A stretch of 64,000 bases of DNA from JAAYBF01 sp963715445 (GTDB lineage: Bacteria; Actinomycetota; Thermoleophilia; Solirubrobacterales; Thermoleophilaceae). How positions within the stretch are numbered: the stretch's first letter is position 1; each line of letters opens with the position of its first letter. The translations under genes were made by a program, and so were the position numbers. The notes below the pieces were generated by a model. The model was not told the DNA's origin and did no database searches. It saw only the letters and a program-made list of their open reading frames with translations. Of this stretch, positions 34,148 to 41,571 are shown piece by piece. The stretch spans positions 1,612,001 to 1,676,000 of the forward strand of contig OY970240.1 in NCBI GenBank assembly GCA_963715445.1, given 5' to 3'.

Positions 34148-34411
34148 GTGGCGAAGCTGCTCTACGCCCCGTTCGGGATCCTCTCGGGAATCCTCGGAGG
34201 CCTGATCGCGAGCACGATCTTCAAGCAGATCTGGAAGCGGGTCTCGGACGAGCCCGATCCGCCGAAGCCACGCCAGAGCGAGTACGGCTGGAAGGAGCTG
34301 CTCCCGGCCGCGGCGCTCCAGGGCGCGATCTTCACCGTCGTCAAGACCGTCGTGGATCGTGGCGGCGCGCGCGGCTTCCAGAAGCTCACCGGCACCTGGC
34401 CGGGTGACTGA
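34148..34411 (+). CDS. DUF4235 family membrane protein
   Basis: An 87-residue protein from GTG at 34148, two bases after the DUF3618 stop. A short N-terminal hydrophobic helix (LLYAPFGILSGILGGLIASTIFKQIW) and a second weak hydrophobic stretch near residues 55-72 bracket a charged loop (SDEPDPPKPRQSEYGWKELL). This is the DUF4235 layout. It is the last gene of the trio. Function is unknown. Confidence 0.82.
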   Translation: MAKLLYAPFGILSGILGGLIASTIFKQIWKRVSDEPDPPKPRQSEYGWKELLPAAALQGAIFTVVKTVVDRGGARGFQKLTGTWPGD

Positions 34412-34436
34412 CCGGCCGCAGCTCCGCAACGCCCGA

Positions 34437-34442
34437 TAGCGT
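34437..34442 (+). promoter_or_regulatory. -10-like TAGCGT, leaderless start of the crotonase gene
   Basis: TAGCGT ends 7 nt before the ATG at 34450, the same hexamer and distance as at tmk. No ribosome-binding site lies between. Confidence 0.5.
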
Positions 34443-34449
34443 CTCGGCC

Positions 34450-35199
34450 ATGGCCGAGATCACGCTGGAGTGCGCCGCGGGTGTGGCGACGATCACCCTC
34501 GACGCCCCCGAGCGGCGCAATGCCCTCACGCGCTCGATGGCGCGTGAGCTGGTCGAGGCCTGCGAGACCGTCGATTCGGACCCCGAGGTGGGGGCGGTCG
34601 TCGTGTGCGGCGCCGGCGGCTTCTTCTGCGCCGGCGGCGACCGTCAGACGCTGGCCGATGCCGGCAGAGATCCCGCGGACCCCGTCGCCTACGCCGCGAT
34701 CGGCGACGTCTACCGCTCCTTCCAGCGCGTGGGCGAGCTGGAGCCGCCCACCGTCGCCGCGATCCGCGGCGGCGCGGTCGGCGCCGGGATGAACCTTGCC
34801 TTCGCGACCGATGTCCGCGTGGTGGCGCGTGACGCGAAGCTCGTGTCAGGCTTCCTGCCGATCGGCCTGCACCCGGGAGGCGGCCACGGCGTGCTGCTCG
34901 GCCGCACCGGCGCGCGCGAGGCCACCGCTGCGCTCACCCTCTTCGGGCAGCGCATCGACGGCGAGCGAGCGGCGCAGCTCGGAATGGCGTGGGAGGCCGT
35001 CGGCGACGAGGAGGTGGACGCCCGCGCGCAGGAGCTGGCGGCCGTTCCCGGCGCCGACCCGGAGCTCGCGCGGCGGACCGCCCGCTCGCTGCGCGCCGAG
35101 CTGGGGCCGCCCGCGCTTCCCTGGGCCGCTGCGCTCGAGCTGGAGCGTGCCTCGCAGATGTGGTCGATGCGCCGCAAGGACATCGCCGGCGCCCCGTGA
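34450..35199 (+). CDS. Crotonase/enoyl-CoA hydratase-fold protein lacking both catalytic Glu
   Basis: A 249-residue crotonase with the CoA-binding/oxyanion region GAGGFFCAGGDRQTLADAG near residue 55 and RNALTRSMARELV near 24. Against classical enoyl-CoA hydratase, the first catalytic Glu (in GGCELAM) is Asn in GAGMNLAF near 117, and the second (QPEILIG) is Phe in SGFLPIGL near 138. Hydration is therefore unlikely. It may be an isomerase, a hydrolase or a non-classical member. A likely leaderless promoter precedes it. The stop overlaps the DUF3817 gene as GTGA. Confidence 0.85.
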   Translation: MAEITLECAAGVATITLDAPERRNALTRSMARELVEACETVDSDPEVGAVVVCGAGGFFCAGGDRQTLADAGRDPADPVAYAAIGDVYRSFQRVGELEPPTVAAIRGGAVGAGMNLAFATDVRVVARDAKLVSGFLPIGLHPGGGHGVLLGRTGAREATAALTLFGQRIDGERAAQLGMAWEAVGDEEVDARAQELAAVPGADPELARRTARSLRAELGPPALPWAAALELERASQMWSMRRKDIAGAP

Positions 35200-35486
35200 G
35201 CTATTTCACCGCCGTCAGGATCTACTCGCTGTTCGAGCTGTGCCTGTTCACGGCATTGATGGTCGTGGCGATCGGCGGATGGAGCGAGCAGGCGGAGCTG
35301 GTGCTCGGGTGGTCGCACGGAGTGGGGTGGATCGTGCTCTGCATCCTCGTGGGCTTCGGCGCCGTGCGCGGCACGTTCACCTGGGTCGTCTTCGCCGCGA
35401 CCGTCTCACCGGCGGGGCCGCTCGGCAGCACGATCGGCATCGAGCTGCTCGCGCGCAGCCGTCGCCGTGCCCGCCCGGTGGCCTGA
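35196..35486 (+). CDS. DUF3817 family integral membrane protein
   Basis: GTG at 35196, overlapping the crotonase stop, gives 96 residues. Three hydrophobic helices are visible (about residues 8-26, 42-58 and 62-78), with the DUF3817-type phrase VRIYSLFELCLFTALMV at the start and a basic C-terminus (RSRRRARPVA). Function is unknown. The open frame upstream of 35196 is the shadow of the crotonase gene. Confidence 0.78.
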   Translation: MSYFTAVRIYSLFELCLFTALMVVAIGGWSEQAELVLGWSHGVGWIVLCILVGFGAVRGTFTWVVFAATVSPAGPLGSTIGIELLARSRRRARPVA

Positions 35487-35525
35487 CCAGGGCTTGCCGC
35501 CGGGTAGCCTGCGGTAGCCACCGGC

Positions 35526-36104
35526 ATGTTCCCGCTCAACGTTCCAAACCTCCTCACGCTGCTGCGCATCCTGCTGGTGCCGGTGCTCGTCGTGGCGCTG
35601 GGAACCGAGGCGGCCGAGGGCGGCTCGGAGATCGCCGCCGCCGTCTTCGTCATCGCTTCGCTGACCGACGGCCTCGACGGCTACATCGCCCGTTCGCGCC
35701 AGTCCATCACCACCTTCGGCAAGGTGATGGACCCGATCGCCGACAAGCTCCTGATCGCCGCCGCCCTGCTGACGCTCGTCAGCCTCGATCGCGTCGACGC
35801 CTGGGTCGCGATGATCGTCATCGCACGCGAGTTCGCCGTCAGCGGGCTGCGGATCGCGGCGGGCCAGCAGGGTGTGGTGATACCCGCGAGCGGCCTCGGC
35901 AAGATCAAGACGATCGTGCAGTCCGCGGCGGTCCTCGCTCTGATCGCCGCGCCCGACCCGGATGCCATCTGGGTCGTCGCGCTCGTCTACGCGATGGTCG
36001 CCACGACGATCCTCTCCGGCGCCGACTACTTCCTCAACTTCCGTCGCCGCATCGAGGAGCTCTCGCGCCAGCAGCACACGCGCACCGCTCCCGCGGACCG
36101 CTGA
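35526..36104 (+). CDS. pgsA: CDP-diacylglycerol--glycerol-3-phosphate 3-phosphatidyltransferase
   Basis: A 192-residue membrane enzyme making phosphatidylglycerophosphate, the precursor of phosphatidylglycerol and cardiolipin. The CDP-alcohol phosphotransferase signature is complete: DGLDGYIAR (near residue 48), then FGKVMDPIADK (near 63), giving the DG..AR......G...D...D pattern. VPNLLTLLRILLVPVLVVAL opens the protein, as in PgsA. About five membrane helices are present. A GGTAGCC segment precedes the ATG, but no Shine-Dalgarno sequence does. Confidence 0.93.
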   Translation: MFPLNVPNLLTLLRILLVPVLVVALGTEAAEGGSEIAAAVFVIASLTDGLDGYIARSRQSITTFGKVMDPIADKLLIAAALLTLVSLDRVDAWVAMIVIAREFAVSGLRIAAGQQGVVIPASGLGKIKTIVQSAAVLALIAAPDPDAIWVVALVYAMVATTILSGADYFLNFRRRIEELSRQQHTRTAPADR

Positions 36105-36108
36105 GCGC

Positions 36109-36567
36109 TCAGATGGTCGGCGGCTCGTGGCGCCGGTGCACGGCGTCCGAGGAGTCGGCAAGGCGCTCCACGAGCTCCTCCGCGGATGAGCCGCGCAGGC
36201 GCAGGACGCGCTCCATCAGCGTGCCGTAGACGTCCAGGACCGCGAGCAGCAGGTCGGGCGTGCACACCGCCTTCGCATGGCGCTCCGCGGCGAGCTGCTC
36301 CGCGCGATGCACGACTCGGTCGACCGCCTCCTGCCCGAGCGGGGGAGTCTCCTCGGCCTCGCCGAGCGGGCTGTCGAGTCCTTCCAGCGGGCTCTCTCCG
36401 AGCCCGAGCGACTGCATCGCCTGGCCCGCCTCGCCGTGCAGGCGCAGTGCGCGCATCCAGCGCTCAGCCTCGTCCTGCCCCGAGTGGGAGAAGGTCATCG
36501 CCGTTCCGGCCAGGGCCGTTACGAGCGTCGCGTCTTCGGAGAGAGGGATGTTGTCGAGCGCTTCCAT
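36109..36567 (-). CDS. Clp N-terminal-like repeat protein
   Basis: The ATG at 36567 gives 152 residues; the longer open frame upstream opposes mptA coding. The C-terminal half resembles a Clp N-terminal (double helical repeat) unit: VDRVVHRAEQLAAERHAKAV, then CTPDLLLAVLDVYGTLMERV, a pairing seen in ClpA/C adaptor-binding domains and in stand-alone Clp-N proteins. The first half carries no recognised motif and is acidic. A role as a protease adaptor or as a small regulator is inference. It is convergent with pgsA and lies downstream of mptA. Confidence 0.6.
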   Translation of the reverse strand: MEALDNIPLSEDATLVTALAGTAMTFSHSGQDEAERWMRALRLHGEAGQAMQSLGLGESPLEGLDSPLGEAEETPPLGQEAVDRVVHRAEQLAAERHAKAVCTPDLLLAVLDVYGTLMERVLRLRGSSAEELVERLADSSDAVHRRHEPPTI

Positions 36568-36641
36568 ACGAATCCATCGACAGACATCCCCTTTTGCAAG
36601 AGGGACTAACCCAATCTGGCCAAAAGGCCTGGACGGCCGGC

Positions 36642-37652
36642 TCAGATGACGGGCGGCTGGCCCTCGAGCCACTCGCGCATCGTCAGGTGGCGCGGCACGT
36701 GGATCTGGTCGGAAAGCTCGGTGCGCAGCTCGCCGATCAGCCCATGCCGCTCCGCGACGACGCTGTGGCGGTGGATCGTCTCGAGGTTCTCCTGGCGGGC
36801 GAGCAGGAACGTCCCGTCCTCGAAGCCGCCGAACTCCTCGATCGCCATCCGGGCCATCTCGCGCACGCAGTCCTCCACGAAGCGCGGATGCATGTGCGCC
36901 CGCTCGACGACCTCGACCTCGTCGCTGCGCTTCATCAGCTCGTAGATCTCGGAGCTCATCGAGCCCTCCACGATCCGCAGCAGCGTGCGAGCCTCGACCT
37001 GGTTGGTGCAGCCCTCCACGCAGCCGATGTAGAGGCGCCCGATGCCGCGCTGGTTGTGGGTCGCCACCGGAACCGATGCGAGCACCCGCTCGATCTCGTC
37101 GTCGGTGAAGCCGTCGGCCGCGAGCCGCTCGCGCGAGCGCTCGGCGACCATCTCCTGCGCGCACGGGCAGGCGGTCATGCCCTGCGCCTCGACGCCGATC
37201 AGCCGCCGCGTGCCGCGCTCGGAGGCCACCGCCACGCCGAACACCTTGTAGATCTCCTGCGTCTCGAGGCCCGAGGCCGGGGCGTTCACGCGCTCCGGGT
37301 AGCGCGCGCTGATCCGCACCTCGGCGCGCAGCGCGCCCTGGCGATCACGCACGCGCTCGGCGATGTGCTGGGCCAGCGTCTCGGCCTTGAAGGCCTCGCC
37401 GAGCACCACCTCGTCGATCGCCTCGTTGACGACCTCCTCGAAGCGCGACATGTGCGCGCCCTTCTGCTTGGGCCCGAGATCGACGAAGCACTCGAGCTCC
37501 GCGAAGAACAGCTGCTCGCTTCCGTTCACCCCGATCCGGATGACCTTCTCGACGCCCGTCACGCCGACTCGCGTGAGGCTCACGTGCGTCGCGGGGCGGC
37601 GTGCCTGCACGTCGTCCTGCGGCGGCGCTCCGGGGATCGCGAGATCGCTCAT
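36642..37652 (-). CDS. GTP cyclohydrolase I type IB (MptA/FolE2 family)
   Basis: The ATG at 37652 gives 336 residues. It opens the GTP ring to start pterin (folate or related) synthesis, using a metal other than the Zn-only FolE. The family motif GMTACPCAQEMVAE (near residue 154) supplies the catalytic Cys, VATHNQRGIG (near 194) the metal His, and the late DQIHVPRHLT is also typical. The ACPCAQ form is nearer to archaeal MptA than to bacterial FolE2 (CPCS). An earlier in-frame start at 37778 lacks a promoter. Confidence 0.87.
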   Translation of the reverse strand: MSDLAIPGAPPQDDVQARRPATHVSLTRVGVTGVEKVIRIGVNGSEQLFFAELECFVDLGPKQKGAHMSRFEEVVNEAIDEVVLGEAFKAETLAQHIAERVRDRQGALRAEVRISARYPERVNAPASGLETQEIYKVFGVAVASERGTRRLIGVEAQGMTACPCAQEMVAERSRERLAADGFTDDEIERVLASVPVATHNQRGIGRLYIGCVEGCTNQVEARTLLRIVEGSMSSEIYELMKRSDEVEVVERAHMHPRFVEDCVREMARMAIEEFGGFEDGTFLLARQENLETIHRHSVVAERHGLIGELRTELSDQIHVPRHLTMREWLEGQPPVI

Positions 37653-37661
37653 GCCCCAACC

Positions 37662-37667
37662 ACGATA
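37662..37667 (-). promoter_or_regulatory. -10-like TATCGT before the mptA-type gene
   Basis: On the minus strand TATCGT ends 9 nt before the ATG at 37652, with no ribosome-binding site between. This fits a short or leaderless transcript and supports the chosen start. Confidence 0.4.
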
Positions 37668-37744
37668 CCTGGCGCCGGTTGGGGCCCGCCCAGGCACGGG
37701 GGCGTCGGGTCTCGAAACGGAAGTGCTCATCCGCACGAAGTTGC

Positions 37745-37750
37745 TATCGT
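37745..37750 (+). promoter_or_regulatory. Extended -10 TGCTATCGT upstream of rpoD (long leader)
   Basis: TATCGT at 37745-37750 is preceded by TGC, giving an extended -10. The start codon of rpoD is at 37917, so the transcript would have a leader near 160 nt, unlike the leaderless pattern elsewhere. A CGTGGC/GCCACG hairpin with a 4-nt loop lies at 37808-37823 in that leader. Confidence 0.35.
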
Positions 37751-37916
37751 CCGCGCCGGCTCGAAGTCTGGACCTCATTGCAGGCCCTTAGAAATGGCTC
37801 AGCCCCTCGTGGCAGGCGCCACGCCCGCAGGAACCGATAGCTGTGACGAAGGCCGGCAAGCCCTGGTTTGGGGGCTGGGTGCCGAGGCACTGCAACTCGT
37901 TTCAGAGGAGTGAGGG

Positions 37917-39059
<1,143 letters not shown>

Positions 39060-39147
39060 TCATCGGGAGAGAGGGGAGCGGGACGGGCGCCTCTGGGCGC
39101 CCGTCTCGGAGCCCTCAGTCGTCCGATGGCGAACGTATGTTCGTTCC

Positions 39148-39618
39148 GTGGATCGTTGCGGGCAAGGCGATATAGGGGAGATTGCCGCTGCGGAGTGGTT
39201 CGTCTCTCGAGGGTCTAGGGTCGCACTTCCGTTCGGACGCAGCCCCGATTGGGATCTGGCCGTCGAGATGGACGACGGCTTGAAACGCGTCCAAGTCAAG
39301 ACCTGCAGTTTCCTCAGGGGCGGGCGATGGGAAGTCGCCTTGTGCACGCGGGGCGGCAACCGCAGCTGGGGAGGGGTCGTGAAGCGCTTCTCAGGCGCTC
39401 GCTGCGACTACCTCTTCGTTCATGTGGGCGACGGTCGTCGATGGCTGATTCCGGCTGACATGGTGGGCGGGGGCACCAGCTTGCTCCTTGGAGGCCCCAA
39501 GTACGCTTCCTTCGAGGTTGAGGCGGGCCGGCCGCTACCCGCCCTCTCGGGACCGCAGCAACTAGAATCGTCGTTCGCTCGGGGGGATGTCCGAGTGGTT
39601 AAAGGAGATGGGCTGTAA
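39148..39618 (+). CDS. Group-I-intron-associated-type PD-(D/E)XK endonuclease
   Basis: A 156-residue protein from GTG at 39148. The nuclease core is SPDWDLAVEMDDG (near residue 32, the PD..D part) followed by KRVQVKTCSFLRGGRW (the Q-x-K strand), with a preceding GDIGEIAAAEWFVSRG helix. This is the fold and motif spacing of the group I intron-associated PD-(D/E)XK family. The last 12 codons and the stop run through the tRNA-Tyr gene, and the TAA lies in the anticodon loop. No group I intron is visible here, so it is free-standing. Specificity is unknown. Confidence 0.75.
   Translation: MDRCGQGDIGEIAAAEWFVSRGSRVALPFGRSPDWDLAVEMDDGLKRVQVKTCSFLRGGRWEVALCTRGGNRSWGGVVKRFSGARCDYLFVHVGDGRRWLIPADMVGGGTSLLLGGPKYASFEVEAGRPLPALSGPQQLESSFARGDVRVVKGDGL
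39563..39568 (+). promoter_or_regulatory. -10-like TAGAAT for tRNA-Tyr inside the nuclease gene
   Basis: TAGAAT ends 12 nt before the tRNA 5' end. It is within the coding region of the nuclease, so the tRNA may have its own promoter. No -35 consensus was found 17 bp upstream. Confidence 0.4.
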
Positions 39619-39662
39619 ACCCATTGGCTATGCCTACGCAGGTTCGAATCCTGCTCCCCCCA
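39581..39662 (+). tRNA. tRNA-Tyr (anticodon GTA), class II
   Basis: Acceptor GGGGGGA pairs with TCCCCCC at 39655-39661, discriminator A, no encoded CCA. The anticodon stem ATGGG/CCCAT encloses CTGTAAA, anticodon GTA at 39615-39617. A long variable arm and T-arm GCAGG-TTCGAAT-CCTGC follow. The 82-nt length fits bacterial class II tRNA-Tyr. The nuclease ORF overlaps it to 39618. Confidence 0.95.
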
Positions 39663-39725
39663 CTTCGTCGAGCCTGCGGGACTCTCACCGTCCGGGGGAT
39701 CTCGCGCTAGGCTCTTCGCGATCGC

Positions 39726-39798
<73 letters not shown>

Positions 39799-40009
39799 TG
39801 GCTTGGCAGTCGTGGGACGTCGGCGGGTAGCCGTGAGGCGCCGATGCTTTCGGAGTCGGCTGGCTGTGGCCGGATCCGACTCTGGCGCCAGTTCCATCAA
39901 CCCCCGCCTTGGGCAGCCGCATCTGCGCGCAATGTCGGGCTGTCCCGCGACATCCCTACCAATGCCCCCCACCAGGGGCCTCAACATCGCCGGCTCAGCG
40001 GCGCCTCTG

Positions 40010-41293
40010 TTACGCCGGCTTGTGGAAGCGGCCTCCGCAGCTTCGCCACACCCCGCGTTTGGCTTTCTTGGCTTGGCGAGCAATAGTCTTGTAACGGGCC
40101 AGCCGGGCCGGGTTGCGGGCTGATTTGGGCTTGTACGGAGTCGCCCAGCCAGCGCTAACCAGAGCGCGGCTGAGGTCTTTGCCGCGCGAGCTGACATAGC
40201 GCAGCAAGCGCCCGTGCCGGTCGGAGTTGCCTTGACTGGGGTCAGACGTCAAAGTCAGTTGACTCCTGGCCTTGAGCAGCTTTTTCAAGTAACGGGTGGC
40301 GGATGCGCCACCGCAGTTAGGCGGCCCGGAACGGCTGCTTGAAGCTTCGGGTGCGTCGATGCCCAGCAAACGGACAGCGCGGGTCTTCCCGGAGGCCCGG
40401 ACCTTGACCGTGTCCGCATCGATCACCTTCAGCAAGGTGGCTCTGCTGGTCAGGCTAGGCTTGTTCCTGGTCGGGGCGGTGGCCGGCGACTTAGCCACCG
40501 GGGCGGTTGGGAAGACCGCATCGTTCAACACAGGAACAACTATGGCGGTGCCGTACCGATCCACTTCTGGGGCGTCCGTGTTCTCCGCTTTGGCCGGTCC
40601 TTCCACTGCTTGGCCGCTGACGATCAGGCAGCCCAGCCAGCGATGCCAGAAGGCGTCGCTGTAGATACTGACGTGCTGGCGTTGCGGGGACGCCTGCTCG
40701 ATCGAGTAGCTGGTGCCCAGCCCGGTTTGCGAATAGACATCTGGATTGACCCACGAACGAGCGAAGGCTGCTCGGGTGTCGTCGGCTTCGAACGGCTGGC
40801 CGCCCATGGGAAACAGTTCCACGCGCAAGCCGGATTTGCGTGGACCTTTCAGACAGGATCCCCAGTCCAAGTCGACCCGGTCGCCTACCTGCCAGGTGCG
40901 CCACAGGGTGATGTCCAGTTCGATGCTGCCTTGGTCGGCGTTGTAGGTGCCGGCGATCTCGCGCAGATCGCTGCGTCCCTCGCTGTGGGTGGAATCGAGC
41001 GGGTCCTCTACCCGGAAGGAGTAGAGCCCTCCCGGTGCTAGCCGGCCGCCGTTCTGCCCGGGGACCGCACACGGGCAGGGGTTCTCCTCGCAGGCCAGCC
41101 CGTCATGGTCGGCGTCCAAACGATCGACGTTGTTGGCGGGCGAGCCGCCCTTGCCGTCGAAGTAGGTCTGTGCTGCGGAACGGTTGGGGAAATCGGCGCA
41201 GTCGCGGTCAGCAGCCGACACTGACCCAACCGGTCCGCTCAGCGCGATGACCGCAGCGACCAGCAACCCACCCAGAAATGATCCCGCACGCAC
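40010..41293 (-). CDS. Secreted thermonuclease-family (SNase) protein with N-terminal excalibur domain
   Basis: A 427-residue exported protein from GTG at 41293. A signal peptide (about residues 1-27) precedes an excalibur-type Ca-binding motif DADHDGLACEENPCP near residue 58. The middle ~200 residues are unrecognised and contain a WGSCLKGPRK region. The C-terminal 140 residues are SNase-like: LLKVIDADTVKVRASGKTRA, LLGIDAPE and DRHGRLLRYV, with a Cys pair. It would cut extracellular nucleic acid. Codon choice looks less GC-biased than its neighbours, and it lies next to a tRNA, so transfer is possible. Confidence 0.85.
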   Translation of the reverse strand: MRAGSFLGGLLVAAVIALSGPVGSVSAADRDCADFPNRSAAQTYFDGKGGSPANNVDRLDADHDGLACEENPCPCAVPGQNGGRLAPGGLYSFRVEDPLDSTHSEGRSDLREIAGTYNADQGSIELDITLWRTWQVGDRVDLDWGSCLKGPRKSGLRVELFPMGGQPFEADDTRAAFARSWVNPDVYSQTGLGTSYSIEQASPQRQHVSIYSDAFWHRWLGCLIVSGQAVEGPAKAENTDAPEVDRYGTAIVVPVLNDAVFPTAPVAKSPATAPTRNKPSLTSRATLLKVIDADTVKVRASGKTRAVRLLGIDAPEASSSRSGPPNCGGASATRYLKKLLKARSQLTLTSDPSQGNSDRHGRLLRYVSSRGKDLSRALVSAGWATPYKPKSARNPARLARYKTIARQAKKAKRGVWRSCGGRFHKPA

Positions 41294-41334
41294 CGAGCGA
41301 GTATGACCTCGACCGGGTCATCTCGCCACAGCCG

Positions 41335-41508
41335 TTAGATAGCTGGCTGGTAGCGCTCCCGCATCTGTCCCACGTGCTCACTAAGCCAAGAAGGGCTGGG
41401 GCGGGCAGCCCCTCGTCCAGCAGCTGGCGTTATGGGGTAGAAGCCGGGCTGGGCGACCTGCCCGAGCATCTCCATTAGTTGGGCGACTTCCGTCCGATGC
41501 TGGCGCAC
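41335..41508 (-). CDS. Short possible gene or relic (57 codons)
   Basis: A GTG-started frame of 57 residues ends at TAA 41335-41337, inside the 278-nt gap between two larger minus-strand genes. The product looks like a helix (RQHRTEVAQLMEMLGQVAQP) plus a polar tail ending SEHVGQMRERYQPAI. Its composition resembles the nuclease gene beside it more than random shadow. No start signal is convincing, so it could be a gene fragment. Confidence 0.3.
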   Translation of the reverse strand: MRQHRTEVAQLMEMLGQVAQPGFYPITPAAGRGAARPSPSWLSEHVGQMRERYQPAI

Positions 41509-41571
41509 CTCCGGTTGGTCGCCGGCGCCCGGTGGTGGTCAATGGGCTCTGAACGGCGGACGAGGAGCGGC

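Noticed and set aside
33430..34411. Prophage fragment, because of a holin-family name
   Set aside because: The holin-like, DUF3618 and DUF4235 genes are a common chromosomal trio in actinobacteria and no other phage gene is nearby.
35222..36161. Minus-strand frames opposite the DUF3817 and pgsA genes
   Set aside because: Antisense shadows; pgsA carries the full CDP-alcohol phosphotransferase signature on the plus strand.
39853..39882. GAGTCGG/CCGACTC inverted repeat after tRNA-Thr(GGT) as a terminator
   Set aside because: The loop is 16 nt with no U-run, so support is too weak to call it.
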